NCBI GenBank assembly: GCA_012103315.1
Contig: WLWZ01000006.1
Span: forward strand, 1 to 64,000
Direction: 5' to 3'
Source of the DNA: Alphaproteobacteria bacterium
GTDB lineage: Bacteria; Pseudomonadota; Alphaproteobacteria; MPNO01; UBA2964
DNA length: 64,000 nt
Shown here: one piece after another, positions 55,963 through 64,000 of the stretch
Layout of the letters: every line of letters starts with the position of its first letter
How positions within the stretch are numbered: the stretch's first letter is position 1
Translations under genes and position numbers: made by a program
The notes under the pieces: generated by a model
Told to the model about the DNA's origin: nothing
Databases searched by the model: none
Seen by the model: the letters and a program-made list of their open reading frames with translations, nothing else

Positions 55963-57264
55963 ATGACACCGGCCGATACCCTTTTCGAAACCAGTGCCCC
56001 GAGGCCGCTTGCCGATCAATTGCGGCCCGCAACATTGGATGAGGTCGTTGGTCAGGATCACTTGCTGAATGTGCAGGGCCCGATTGGACGCATGGTATCT
56101 GCGAAGAACCTTACATCGGTTATTCTGTGGGGGCCACCGGGGACCGGTAAGACGACTATTGCCCGCTTACTCGCGGAATATACCGACCATAATTTTGTCC
56201 TTCTCTCGGCAATTTTTTCTGGCGTTGCAGACCTTCGAAAGGTCTTTGAAGAAGCAAAACGTGAACGCGACGCGGGGCGCGGTACCTTGCTCTTTGTCGA
56301 TGAAATACATCGATTTAATCGGGCGCAGCAGGATGGGTTTTTACCCTATGTTGAAGACGGGACGATTGTTCTTATTGGCGCAACGACAGAGAACCCGTCA
56401 TTTGAGTTAAATCCGCCACTTTTGTCTCGCTGTCAGGTTTTGGTTCTTAACCGACTGGACGACGCCGCGTTGGAAGGATTGCTGCTCCGAGCAGAAACTG
56501 AATCCGACAAAAAGCTGCCGCTAGAAGAAGATGCACGGATCGCCGTTCGGGCAATGGCAGATGGAGACGGCCGCTATCTTCTCAATATGGCGGAAATGCT
56601 GCTTGCATTACCAGAGGGATCGACCTTGGATGCGGCTGGCTTAGCGGATGTCGTGCAGCGACGGGCGCCGCTTTATGACAAGGGACAGGAGAGTCATTTC
56701 AACCTTATCAGCGCCCTCCATAAGTCGCTGCGCAGCTCCGATGTTGATGCATCGCTCTACTGGCTAGCGCGAATGCTGGTCGGCGGGGAGGACCCGCTCT
56801 ATGTCGCGCGTCGTCTCGTGCGGTTTGCCTCAGAGGATATTGGCCTTGCTGATCCAGACGCGCTGCCGCAAGCCCTCGCGGGATGGGATACATATGAACG
56901 TTTGGGCTCACCGGAAGGCGAACTCGCTATTGCTCAAGTTGTCCTTTATCTCGCCAGCGCCCCTAAATCAAATGCGGCCTATAGCGGTTTAAGCGCTGCT
57001 ATGGCGGCTGCGAAGAGGACGGGCTCCTTAATGCCACCGAAGAATATTCTGAACGCCCCGACAGGCCTTATGAAGGATTTGGGCTATGGTGAGGGATATC
57101 AATATGATCACAATTCGCCAGACGGATTTTCGGGACAAAACTGTTTTCCGGATGGTATGGATCGGGAAAGTTTTTATCAGCCAGCAGAGCGTGGATTTGA
57201 ACGGGACATCGGTAAACGATTGGCCTATTGGGAGAAGTTGCGGAATGAACGTAATGACGGGTAA
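55963..57264 (+). CDS. rarA: Replication-associated recombination protein A (RarA/MgsA)
   Basis: A 433-residue AAA+ clamp-loader-like ATPase: ADQLRPATLDEVVGQDHL, Walker A GPPGTGKT (57-64), Walker B LLFVDEIHRFNRAQQD, sensor IGATTENPSFELN, and the C-terminal tetramerisation domain with ALHKSLRSSDVDASLYWLARM and APKSNA. It handles stalled forks. ATG 55963 follows the protease stop by 1 bp with GAGGGG upstream. Confidence 0.95.
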   Translation: MTPADTLFETSAPRPLADQLRPATLDEVVGQDHLLNVQGPIGRMVSAKNLTSVILWGPPGTGKTTIARLLAEYTDHNFVLLSAIFSGVADLRKVFEEAKRERDAGRGTLLFVDEIHRFNRAQQDGFLPYVEDGTIVLIGATTENPSFELNPPLLSRCQVLVLNRLDDAALEGLLLRAETESDKKLPLEEDARIAVRAMADGDGRYLLNMAEMLLALPEGSTLDAAGLADVVQRRAPLYDKGQESHFNLISALHKSLRSSDVDASLYWLARMLVGGEDPLYVARRLVRFASEDIGLADPDALPQALAGWDTYERLGSPEGELAIAQVVLYLASAPKSNAAYSGLSAAMAAAKRTGSLMPPKNILNAPTGLMKDLGYGEGYQYDHNSPDGFSGQNCFPDGMDRESFYQPAERGFERDIGKRLAYWEKLRNERNDG

Positions 57265-57273
57265 AGAATAGCA

Positions 57274-57651
57274 ATGTCGATGGTTGTTGCGGTTGCCTGC
57301 GGTGGTGCCCTGGGTGCTGTCGGGCGATATCTGATTTCAAGTTATATGCAGACGGTTGTGGGCAATGCTTTTCCGTGGGGAACGCTAACGGTCAATGTAC
57401 TTGGCTGTGCGGTTCTTGGCATTCTCGTAACGATCTTGGCGAGTATTTGGTCTCCAACCCAGGAAATGCGAGCCTTCTTGACGGTCGGCATGATGGGGGC
57501 CCTGACAACCTTTTCAGCATTTTCGTTGGAAATTGTCTTGATGATTGAGCGTGCGCAGTGGCTGTTGGCAGGCAGCTATATCGCAGCCTCGATAAACCTG
57601 TGTATTGCGGCGCTGTTTTTGGCAATGGTGGGAACGCGGGCGTTTCTTTGA
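57274..57651 (+). CDS. crcB: Fluoride channel FluC/CrcB
   Basis: A 125-residue four-helix membrane protein: GGALGAVGRYLIS, NAFPWGTLTVNVLGCAVLGIL with the conserved Asn, and the pore motif GMMGALTTFSAFSLE. It forms a dual-topology dimer that exports fluoride. No fluoride riboswitch is possible in the 9-bp gap. Its stop overlaps the pseudouridine synthase ATG (TGATG). Confidence 0.93.
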   Translation: MSMVVAVACGGALGAVGRYLISSYMQTVVGNAFPWGTLTVNVLGCAVLGILVTILASIWSPTQEMRAFLTVGMMGALTTFSAFSLEIVLMIERAQWLLAGSYIAASINLCIAALFLAMVGTRAFL

Positions 57652-58652
57652 TGAGTAATGTACAAAACCTACCCGTAACGGGTGATGAAGATGGTATTCG
57701 TCTGGACCGCTGGTTCAAACGGCATTTCCCCGAACTCGGGCACGGCCGAATGGAAAAATTACTACGGACCGGGCAGGTTCGTGTTGATGGTGGCAGGGTA
57801 AAGTCTTCAACTCGTATTCAGGAAGGACAAACGATTAGAGTGCCACCAATCGCGGCAAGTGCTACCGAAAAGCCTAAGAAAACGCACGCCTTTGCGTTGA
57901 CACCGGAAGACGTCGCCAAAGTGCAATCCATGGTGTTGTACCGTGACGACGATATCATCGCGATTAATAAACCGCCGGGTCTTGCGGTTCAGGGTGGCAG
58001 CAAGGTGTCATCGCATCTCGATGGTTTATTGGATGGGCTAAAATTCGATGCGCCGGAAAGGCCAAAGCTGGTCCACCGGTTAGATAAAGATACTAGTGGC
58101 CTTATGTTGTTGGCACGCAACCCCTTTGCGGCCTCTAGATTAACCGCTGCTTTCCGGACCCGTGAAATATCTAAGACCTATTGGGCGTTAGTGGTTGGCG
58201 TTCCCGACCCAAAGGCTGGACAGATTAATGCGCCTATTACAAAGCAGGGCAGTGCTGGACATCAGCGTATGGCTGTTACGCAACTCGATGCACCCTCAGC
58301 GATCTCGGATTTTGCGACGATTGAAACGGCGGGCCGGCGAGTTGCCTGGTTGGCCTTGCGCCCACAAACGGGTCGGACTCATCAACTCCGGGTTCATTGC
58401 GACGTTCTCGGAACACCCATTCTGGGCGATGGAAAATACGGTGGTGAGGAAGCGTTTATCGATGGCTTGCCGGGCCCCCGAAAATTACATCTTCACGCAC
58501 GCTCTCTTGAGTTTGATCACCCGCGGGGTGGCAGAATGAAACAGGAAGCACCTTTGTCGAAGGATATGGAAAAGACCTGGCGATTTTTCGGTTTTGACCC
58601 CAATGAGACTGGTGACGCTTTCGCGGACCTTGATATGGGAATGAAACAATAA
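57651..58652 (+). CDS. RluC/RluD-family 23S rRNA pseudouridine synthase
   Basis: A 333-residue RluA-family enzyme. The S4 domain (about 18-80, IRLDRWFKRHFPELGHGRMEKLLRTGQVRVDG) is followed by the catalytic domain with INKPPGLAVQGG, the catalytic Asp in HRLDKDTSGLMLLA, and RTHQLRVHCDVLGTPILGDGKYGG. S4 plus this spacing fits RluC. A longer upstream frame is inside crcB; ATG 57651 is the natural coupled start. Confidence 0.9.
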   Translation: MSNVQNLPVTGDEDGIRLDRWFKRHFPELGHGRMEKLLRTGQVRVDGGRVKSSTRIQEGQTIRVPPIAASATEKPKKTHAFALTPEDVAKVQSMVLYRDDDIIAINKPPGLAVQGGSKVSSHLDGLLDGLKFDAPERPKLVHRLDKDTSGLMLLARNPFAASRLTAAFRTREISKTYWALVVGVPDPKAGQINAPITKQGSAGHQRMAVTQLDAPSAISDFATIETAGRRVAWLALRPQTGRTHQLRVHCDVLGTPILGDGKYGGEEAFIDGLPGPRKLHLHARSLEFDHPRGGRMKQEAPLSKDMEKTWRFFGFDPNETGDAFADLDMGMKQ

Positions 58653-59327
58653 ATGACTGCTCCGTTGCGTTTAGCTGCTTTCGATCTTGATGGTACGCTC
58701 CTGGATAGCGCCAGTTCTATCGTTACTGGAGTTCTTGCTTGTTGGGAGGCTTGCGGGTTTCCTGCTCCTGACAAAGAACATATTCGGCGGATAATCGGAC
58801 TGCCTTGGGAGGAGTCTATTTGTGAGCTCTTGCCTGGCGCCGGTGAAGAGGAATTCGCCCAGATTAAGGCGTATCACGCCGAAGTTGCCAATGGTCACCG
58901 ACCGCGCCCTGCGCGTCAGGAAACCTTGTTCCCGGGGATTGTAAATGCCCTGGATCAAGTTGAAGCAGCTGGTTATCTGCTCTCTATCATCACGAGCCGT
59001 TCTTCCGGCCGTCTCCAGGATTTGTTAGATGTTAACGGGGTCGGAAAACGCTTCATCACTTTGAAAACGACAGATAACGGCCCTGGAAAACCCAACCCCT
59101 TTTTGATGAACCAGACTCTTTCTGAGCTTGGTATCGACAAGGAGAATGCCGTGATGGTCGGAGACACCACATTCGATATGTTGATGGCGCGTAGCGCAGG
59201 AACGGCGGTGATTGGCGTAAGTTGGGGGGTACACGAGCCCGATGAGTTGACCGAGGCTGGTGCCCATCACGTTGTGGATGAAGTTCTCCACCTCCCTGAC
59301 ACGATTAGTCTTTCGGTCCCGATCTAA
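58653..59327 (+). CDS. HAD-superfamily hydrolase, phosphoglycolate phosphatase-like
   Basis: A 224-residue HAD phosphatase: FDLDGTLLDSASS with the nucleophile Asp, a helical cap, ITSRSS with motif II, KPNPFLMNQTL with the motif III lysine, and VMVGDTTFDMLMARSAG with motif IV. Cap type and size resemble Gph/PpaX; substrate unresolved. Abuts the pseudouridine synthase stop. Confidence 0.88.
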   Translation: MTAPLRLAAFDLDGTLLDSASSIVTGVLACWEACGFPAPDKEHIRRIIGLPWEESICELLPGAGEEEFAQIKAYHAEVANGHRPRPARQETLFPGIVNALDQVEAAGYLLSIITSRSSGRLQDLLDVNGVGKRFITLKTTDNGPGKPNPFLMNQTLSELGIDKENAVMVGDTTFDMLMARSAGTAVIGVSWGVHEPDELTEAGAHHVVDEVLHLPDTISLSVPI

Positions 59328-59349
59328 TGCCATTGTTTGTGGCAACCTC

Positions 59350-60051
59350 ATGAAACGGTTCTACGAAAAGGTTGAAACGGTTGCTGAAGGCGATGGCTGG
59401 GCCATTCTCCTTGATGATAAATCGATAAAGACCCCGGCAAAAAAAATGTTAGTCCTACCAACAAAAGGGCTGGCGGAGAGTGTTGTTCAGGAATGGCAGG
59501 AACAGGACGATGAAATCGAGCCTCTCTCTATGCCTCTGACGCGTTATGCCAATGCCGCTATCGATAGAACAAGCGCCATGCGCAACGATGTAATTGAGCA
59601 GGTCTGTGCATATGGCCAGGGTGACGTGCTGTGTTACCGCGTTGATGAACCGACTGACCTCGCGGATCGTCAGCGGGCCGAGTGGCAACCGCTGCTCGAT
59701 TGGTTATCTGCCTCGCGCAATATCGGCCTTCACAGTACTGCAGGGATTATCCAGATTGATCAGGATACGACTGCGTTAGAGGCCGTAAAGGCTGCGGTTT
59801 CGACGTTCGACGATTTTCGGCTAACCGGCTTGCATGAGGTGACGACAGGGTGTGGGTCGATTGCCATAGGCCTGGCTTTGGCAGACGGACAAATCGATTG
59901 TGAAAAGGCGCTGCGATTGGCAACGCTTGAAGAGCTCTACCAGATGGAGCTTTGGGGCGAAGACCCGGAAACCACGCGGCGGCATGAAGAACTCAGTCAG
60001 GCTATCACTCACGCCAATCAGTTTATGTGTCTTGCGATGGCGGGTGCCTGA
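59350..60051 (+). CDS. ATP12-family chaperone
   Basis: A 233-residue protein: MKRFYEKVETVAEGDGWAILLDDKSIKTPAKKMLVLPTKGLAE, EWQEQDDEIEPLSMPLTRYANAAID, GDVLCYRVDEPTDLADRQRAEWQPLLDWL and TGCGSIAIGLALADGQI. ATP12 proteins help assemble the F1-ATPase alpha subunit; the family is common in Alphaproteobacteria and mitochondria. ATG 59350 is chosen; the upstream frame overlaps the HAD gene. Confidence 0.93.
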   Translation: MKRFYEKVETVAEGDGWAILLDDKSIKTPAKKMLVLPTKGLAESVVQEWQEQDDEIEPLSMPLTRYANAAIDRTSAMRNDVIEQVCAYGQGDVLCYRVDEPTDLADRQRAEWQPLLDWLSASRNIGLHSTAGIIQIDQDTTALEAVKAAVSTFDDFRLTGLHEVTTGCGSIAIGLALADGQIDCEKALRLATLEELYQMELWGEDPETTRRHEELSQAITHANQFMCLAMAGA

Positions 60052-60054
60052 TTA

Positions 60055-60330
60055 ATGGTTGCTATTAAGGCGACGATCTCTGGTCGGGTTCAGGGTGTCT
60101 GGTATCGCGGCTGGACCGTTGAGAACGCCCAGGTACTGGGATTGGATGGCTGGGTTCGAAATCGCAAAGATGGCACCGTCGAAGCCTGTTTTAGTGGCGC
60201 AGAAGCGTTGATTCAGGAAATGTTGTCGCGTTGCCGGTCGGGGCCTATTGCAGCACGTGTGACGTCTGTATCGGAAGAACCAGCCGAAAAACTCCCCCCA
60301 GCGGGGTTCGTGCAGCTGCCGACGGCATAA
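60055..60330 (+). CDS. Acylphosphatase
   Basis: A 91-residue acylphosphatase: ISGRVQGVWYRGWT with the phosphate-binding Arg, and LDGWVRNRKDGTVEACFSG with the catalytic Asn. It hydrolyses acyl phosphates. Starts 3 bp after ATP12; convergent with lipB (5-bp gap). Confidence 0.94.
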   Translation: MVAIKATISGRVQGVWYRGWTVENAQVLGLDGWVRNRKDGTVEACFSGAEALIQEMLSRCRSGPIAARVTSVSEEPAEKLPPAGFVQLPTA

Positions 60331-60335
60331 GCCCG

Positions 60336-61007
60336 TTAGGTTGTGATGGTTTCACTGCCAAAGACGGTTTCGAAATTTGTTCGAAGGGCGTGTGCGACGT
60401 CTGCCATCGTGGCGGTAATGCCCAGATCAACCAAGGACGTGACCCCGTGCTCTTGAATGCCACAGGGAACAATGCCGGAAAAGTGGTCTAGGTCAGGTTC
60501 GACATTAATCGAAATTCCGTGATAGCTCACCCAACGTCGAACACGAACGCCAACCGCTGCGATTTTAGCTTCGACCACATGACCATTTGAATCCTGCCCC
60601 CGGTCCACCCAGATGCCGACGCGTCCTTCTCGCCGTTCTCCGCGTATGCCGAACTCAAAAAGTGTATCGATCGCCCATTGTTCGAGGTCGTGGACATATT
60701 TTCGGATGTCGCTGCCGCGCTGGCTCAAATCGAGCATCGCATAAGCAACCAGCTGCCCTGGGCCATGGTAGGTGTATTGACCCCCACGACCGGTTTGAAT
60801 GACGGGAAAACGGTTAGGGTCTAGAAGGTCATCAGGCCGCGATGCTGTGCCCGCAGTGTAAATAGGTGGATGTTCGACGAGCCAGACTTGTTGATTGCAT
60901 GCGGCATCCCGTATCGCGGCGACGTTTTTCTCCATTTGGGCGACGGCAAATGCGTAATCCGTGGGACATTCCCAGGATTCTTTCCATTCTATCGAATTTA
61001 TAGACAT
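60336..61007 (-). CDS. lipB: Octanoyl-[acyl-carrier-protein]:protein octanoyltransferase LipB
   Basis: A 223-residue Lip[22 protein letters not shown] with the [11 protein letters not shown] motif, the lysine in [22 protein letters not shown], and the catalytic Cys in [14 protein letters not shown]. It transfers octanoyl from ACP to lipoyl domains as the first step of lipoylation; LipA is not in the window. Confidence 0.94.
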   Translation of the reverse strand: MSINSIEWKESWECPTDYAFAVAQMEKNVAAIRDAACNQQVWLVEHPPIYTAGTASRPDDLLDPNRFPVIQTGRGGQYTYHGPGQLVAYAMLDLSQRGSDIRKYVHDLEQWAIDTLFEFGIRGERREGRVGIWVDRGQDSNGHVVEAKIAAVGVRVRRWVSYHGISINVEPDLDHFSGIVPCGIQEHGVTSLVDLGITATMADVAHALRTNFETVFGSETITT

Positions 61008-61021
61008 TTGTTCGGTTAGCC

Positions 61022-61050
61022 TTGCGATAACGATGGCAATTTGGTATCTC
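61022..61050 (+). promoter_or_regulatory. Candidate promoter for tRNA-Leu
   Basis: TTGCGA (61022-61027) and TATCTC (61045-61050) with 17-bp spacing, about 45 bp before the tRNA. Confidence 0.35.
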
Positions 61051-61094
61051 CCGCCACAGTATGAGTAACTAAATTTATTTATTCTATTGAATAT

Positions 61095-61181
61095 GCGGTC
61101 GTGGCGGAACTGGTAGACGCGCAGCGTTGAGGTCGCTGTGGGAGCAATCCCGTGGAAGTTCGAGTCTTCTCGACCGCACCA
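61095..61181 (+). tRNA. tRNA-Leu (anticodon GAG)
   Basis: An 87-nt type II tRNA with encoded CCA. Acceptor GCGGTCG/CGACCGC, anticodon loop TTGAGGT, long variable arm (TGTGGGAGCAATCCCGT) and T loop TTCGAGT. Confidence 0.95.
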
Positions 61182-61186
61182 TTCTT

Positions 61187-61222
61187 CAGGCCCGTAGCTT
61201 AAAAGCGCGGGCCTGTATTTTT
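61187..61222 (+). terminator. Rho-independent terminator after tRNA-Leu
   Basis: An 8-bp perfect stem CAGGCCCG/CGGGCCTG (61187-61194 with 61208-61215) with a 13-base loop, followed by TATTTTTA. Confidence 0.8.
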
Positions 61223-61291
61223 AGTTAATCTCCGATTGGCGGCTTCGATCCGCCCGTGCATGTTGGTTTTGACGTTTAGAGGTTGTACGAC

Positions 61292-62683
61292 ATGGCGGAA
61301 TCTACGACCACATTTGAAGAATATCCTATCCAGGCCGAAGAGCTTCTGGGACTAAGACCCGAGCTTGTTGCCGCGGTTGCGGTTGCGCTGGACGACGAAC
61401 ATCGGTTTGAGGCCCGCATTCAAGTCGAACCCCTGCGCGCGCCTGAGTGTGCGGATTTGCTACAGCTTTTGCGACCGGAGTTACGGCGCCGACTTATTGA
61501 ATATATGCGGCCAGATTTCGACCCTCAAATTCTGCCGGAGCTCGAAGAAGACATCCGCGATGAGATCGCCGAACAGCTGGGAACGACATCACTGGCGCAT
61601 GCGATTGCGCGGCTTGAATCCGATGATGCTCTCGAACTCATTGAGACGCTAGACGATCAAAAGCAGCGCGACATTCTGCAGAAAATACCAACCGAACTTC
61701 GCAGCATGGTCGAAGATGGTTTGGCATTTTCGGAAGATAGCGCTGGCCGACTTATGGAGCGCGATTTTGTTGCCGTACCCGCCTTTTGGACAGTTGGTGA
61801 GACCATCGATTTTTTGCGCGAGGCTGATGACCTTCCAAATGATTTCTACGATATTTTTGTCGTCGACCCACGCCACCGGGCTATCGGAACCGTCGCCCTA
61901 AGTCATGTTCTACGAAGTAAACGCCCCATAAAAATCAACGATATCATGGTGTCTGATATCGTCACGGTTCCCGCTATGATGGACCAGGAGGAAGTAGCCT
62001 TCCTGTTCTCGCAACAAGATCTGGTTTCAGCGCCCGTCGTTGATGAAGCAAATCGACTAATTGGGACGGTTACAGTTGATGATGTTCTCGACGTTATCCA
62101 GGAAGAAGCTGAAGAGGACATTTTGCGGCTGGGTGGCGTGTCGGGCGATGACCTTTATTCCGCGGCCTTGGAAACCGGTCGATCACGTTCGTCCTGGCTA
62201 TTCGTCAACTTGATTACCGCTATAATTGCGTCGGTTGTTATTGGACTGTTTGAAGGAACGATTGAGCAAATCGTTATCCTGGCCGTTTTAATGCCCATTG
62301 TGGCGTCCATGGGTGGCAATGCAGGTACGCAAACAATGACAGTGGCTGTGCGAGCAATTGCGACGAAAGAGCTTACCGCTGCTAATGCCATGCGGGTTAT
62401 GGGTAAGGAAGCACTGGTTGGTATCTATAACGGTGTTTTATTTGCGCTGTTGATAGGTGCCGTTGCGTGGTACTGGGCAGATTCATGGCAGATCGGTGGC
62501 GTGATGGCTGTTGCCATGATTATCACCCTCGTCTTGGCAGCTCTTTCGGGTATGGCCATTCCGTTGGTGTTGGCGAGAACCGGTATCGACCCAGCTATTG
62601 CCTCCGGCGTAATCCTAACCACTATTACAGACGTAGTGGCGTTTTCTGCCTTCCTTGGTCTTGCCGCTTGGTTTTTGCTGTAA
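61292..62683 (+). CDS. mgtE: Magnesium transporter MgtE
   Basis: A 463-residue MgtE: the N-terminal superhelical domain (about 30-130), two CBS domains (about 135-260, RDFVAVPAFWTVGETIDFLRE and MVSDIVTVPAMMDQEEVAFLF), and five membrane helices with PIVASMGGNAGTQTMTVAVRAIAT and the GVILTTITDVVAFSAFLGLA helix containing the pore Asp. Mg-gated Mg channel. ATG 61292 with AGAGG upstream. No Mg riboswitch is evident in the 70-bp leader. Confidence 0.93.
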   Translation: MAESTTTFEEYPIQAEELLGLRPELVAAVAVALDDEHRFEARIQVEPLRAPECADLLQLLRPELRRRLIEYMRPDFDPQILPELEEDIRDEIAEQLGTTSLAHAIARLESDDALELIETLDDQKQRDILQKIPTELRSMVEDGLAFSEDSAGRLMERDFVAVPAFWTVGETIDFLREADDLPNDFYDIFVVDPRHRAIGTVALSHVLRSKRPIKINDIMVSDIVTVPAMMDQEEVAFLFSQQDLVSAPVVDEANRLIGTVTVDDVLDVIQEEAEEDILRLGGVSGDDLYSAALETGRSRSSWLFVNLITAIIASVVIGLFEGTIEQIVILAVLMPIVASMGGNAGTQTMTVAVRAIATKELTAANAMRVMGKEALVGIYNGVLFALLIGAVAWYWADSWQIGGVMAVAMIITLVLAALSGMAIPLVLARTGIDPAIASGVILTTITDVVAFSAFLGLAAWFLL

Positions 62684-62714
62684 TGGTTCCTATGAAACGA
62701 GTTAGGCGGGTACT

Positions 62715-64000
62715 GTGAAGCTGACCAGCTGTATAGCCTGGGCTGCCGCTGTCGCGGGTATGATAATTTTTTTCTTACCAGCACCGGTAGGCGTTGAGCC
62801 CGTTGTCATGCGGACCGCGGGAATTGTGATGCTGACTATCGGGTTATTTGCCACGGCGGTAATTCCTGAGTTTCTCAGCGCGCTTATTTTCTTTTTTCTC
62901 TGTGTCATTGTTGCTGTGGCACCGCCAAGCGTTGTGTTTTCGGGGTTTTTCTCTGGTGCGGTCTGGCTAGTTCTTGGCGGTCTGATTATCGGTATCGGTA
63001 TTGAGGTCTCGGGTCTTGGGGCTCGTGTCGCCGGTACCTTGGAACGCGTTTTTGGTCAAAGTTATTTTAGAGTGGTTGCGGGGACAGTTCTTCTGATGCT
63101 GATGTTGGCATTTCTGATGCCATCAGCGGTCGGTCGGGTAACCATCATGCTACCAGTTGTCCTGGCGTTGGCTGACAGGTTGGGTTTTGAAGCAGGTAGT
63201 AATGGCAGAGCGGGACTGACGCTAGCGGTCGGCATGGGCACACTGGTATCGCCATTCTCGATCCTACCGGCCAACGTTCCTAATGTTGTGCTGTCGGGGG
63301 CAGCCGAGGCGGTGCATGGTATCCAGTTTTCCTATACCGATTGGCTCATGCTGCATTTCCCCGTGTTGGGTCTTGTGGGCCTGATAAGTTTACCAGTGGC
63401 GATCTATTTGGTGTTTCCCGATAAAATCGTAGATCGGTCTAATAAAGAAACCGAACCTTCAAGGCCTTGGTCGTTTAATGAGAAAAAGCTCCTGGGGTTG
63501 CTTGTCATTACGTTAGGTCTATGGGCTACCGACAATCTGCATGGTGTATCGCCAGCATGGGTGTCGCTTGGCGCAGGAATTATGTGTGCGCTACCTGTGA
63601 TCGGGGTCCTGCCTGCAGGGCAAATCATGCCAAAAATGAACTTTGGGCCAATTATCTTCCTTGCTGCTGTTGTCGGTATGGGAACGGTCGTCACGCAAAC
63701 CGGGCTCGGCGAAAGTCTGGCTCAATTCCTGATCGCTAAAATCGATCTAACGGCTGACTCCGGGCTGCAAAAATTTGCGTCGATCGTCGGTCTGGGTTGG
63801 CTCCTGCAGCTTGTAACGACATTACCCGGGCAGCCAGCCATCATGACTGCCGTATCGGAGCCGATAGCCGCCGCAACTGGCTGGTCTCTGACCGCTGTAT
63901 TGATGACGCAGGTCTCAGCCTGGGCTTTGCTTATTTTTCCTTATCAAGCGCCGCCTTTGGTCGCGACAAGGGCGATTTCTGGACTGCCGATTTCCAAATT
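62715..64000 (+). CDS. SLC13-type (DASS/ArsB-like) anion permease, 3' end outside window
   Basis: The frame is open from GTG 62715 to the window edge (at least 428 residues). It is a hydrophobic protein with about 11 membrane segments: LVLGGLIIGIGIEVSGLGARVA, the SPSAVGR-like MPSAVGRVTIMLPVVLALA signature, GTLVSPFSILPANVPNVV and a second-half repeat with GMGTVVTQTGLGESLA and TTLPGQPAIMTAVSEPIA. The two inverted halves each with a substrate-site motif fit the ion-transporter superfamily (SLC13). Substrate likely a dicarboxylate or inorganic anion. GGCGGG before the GTG serves as the ribosome site; ATG 62760 is an alternative. It follows mgtE by 31 bp. Confidence 0.75.
   Translation, partial: MKLTSCIAWAAAVAGMIIFFLPAPVGVEPVVMRTAGIVMLTIGLFATAVIPEFLSALIFFFLCVIVAVAPPSVVFSGFFSGAVWLVLGGLIIGIGIEVSGLGARVAGTLERVFGQSYFRVVAGTVLLMLMLAFLMPSAVGRVTIMLPVVLALADRLGFEAGSNGRAGLTLAVGMGTLVSPFSILPANVPNVVLSGAAEAVHGIQFSYTDWLMLHFPVLGLVGLISLPVAIYLVFPDKIVDRSNKETEPSRPWSFNEKKLLGLLVITLGLWATDNLHGVSPAWVSLGAGIMCALPVIGVLPAGQIMPKMNFGPIIFLAAVVGMGTVVTQTGLGESLAQFLIAKIDLTADSGLQKFASIVGLGWLLQLVTTLPGQPAIMTAVSEPIAAATGWSLTAVLMTQVSAWALLIFPYQAPPLVATRAISGLPISK

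Noticed and set aside
57265..57273. Fluoride riboswitch before crcB
   Set aside because: Only 9 bp separate rarA and crcB, so no aptamer fits.
61404..62121. Reverse-strand frames within mgtE and in the permease (for example 62425-62784)
   Set aside because: They are shadows of clear membrane-protein genes on the plus strand with no domain or start signal.

Overview
The window reads as a chromosome segment of an alphaproteobacterium, order not determinable here. The main evidence is the S10-spc-alpha ribosomal cluster with secY directly followed by adk and then rpsM, an ATP12-type chaperone gene, and the rlmB/tRNA-Tyr/tRNA-Gly/tuf neighbourhood. Coding density is high and no gap between genes exceeds about 300 bp.

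Region 1 (1-22.5 kb) is accessory metabolism: a dienelactone-hydrolase tail, two tandem DUF1330 genes, a GST, two MFS carriers, two alpha/beta hydrolases, two molybdenum hydroxylase large subunits (one fused to a CoxG domain), a DUF4197 protein, a pair of cupins of which the second carries one nonsense codon, an SDR, an FKBP, an RND efflux pair and a two-gene operon resembling ferulate-activating FerB-FerA. Region 2 (22.5-25.5 kb) is a small island bounded by a 42-bp direct repeat of the 3' end of tRNA-Thr(TGT). It carries only an MBOAT O-acyltransferase and its SGNH-like partner. Region 3 (25.6-38.6 kb) is rich in oxygenase-type enzymes: a CmcJ/NvfI-type protein, two PhyH dioxygenases, a Rieske alpha/beta pair, a cupin and a luciferase-like monooxygenase. 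It also holds a TPR-PRMT protein and RlmB. Its most striking gene is a deiodinase-like protein whose two apparent halves are joined by an in-frame TGA in a FGSYT-U-PPF motif. A stem-loop matching the bacterial SECIS rules follows, so I call it one selenoprotein gene (28903-29562, minus strand), in an operon with a VOC protein, a PhyH dioxygenase and probably a tandem thioredoxin/glutaredoxin protein.

Region 4 (38.8-54.5 kb) is core: tRNA-Tyr, tRNA-Gly, tuf, then the S10, spc and alpha operons through rplQ and a terminator. tuf is flanked by tufB-type tRNAs on the left and by rpsJ on the right, with no rpsL-rpsG-fusA, which suggests an ancient tuf-tuf rearrangement. Region 5 (54.5-64 kb) is housekeeping: a Deg-type protease, RarA, FluC/CrcB, an RluC-type pseudouridine synthase, a HAD phosphatase, ATP12, acylphosphatase, LipB, tRNA-Leu(GAG), MgtE and an SLC13-type permease that runs off the end.

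How genes work together: the aromatic-acid theme (FerBA-like, Rieske oxygenase, 2-keto-4-pentenoate-hydratase-like enzyme, GST, DUF1330, dienelactone hydrolase) suggests catabolism of plant- or lignin-derived or halogenated compounds. No complete pathway is present and the substrates are inference. All functions come from reading motifs and recalled family sequences; no database search was run.
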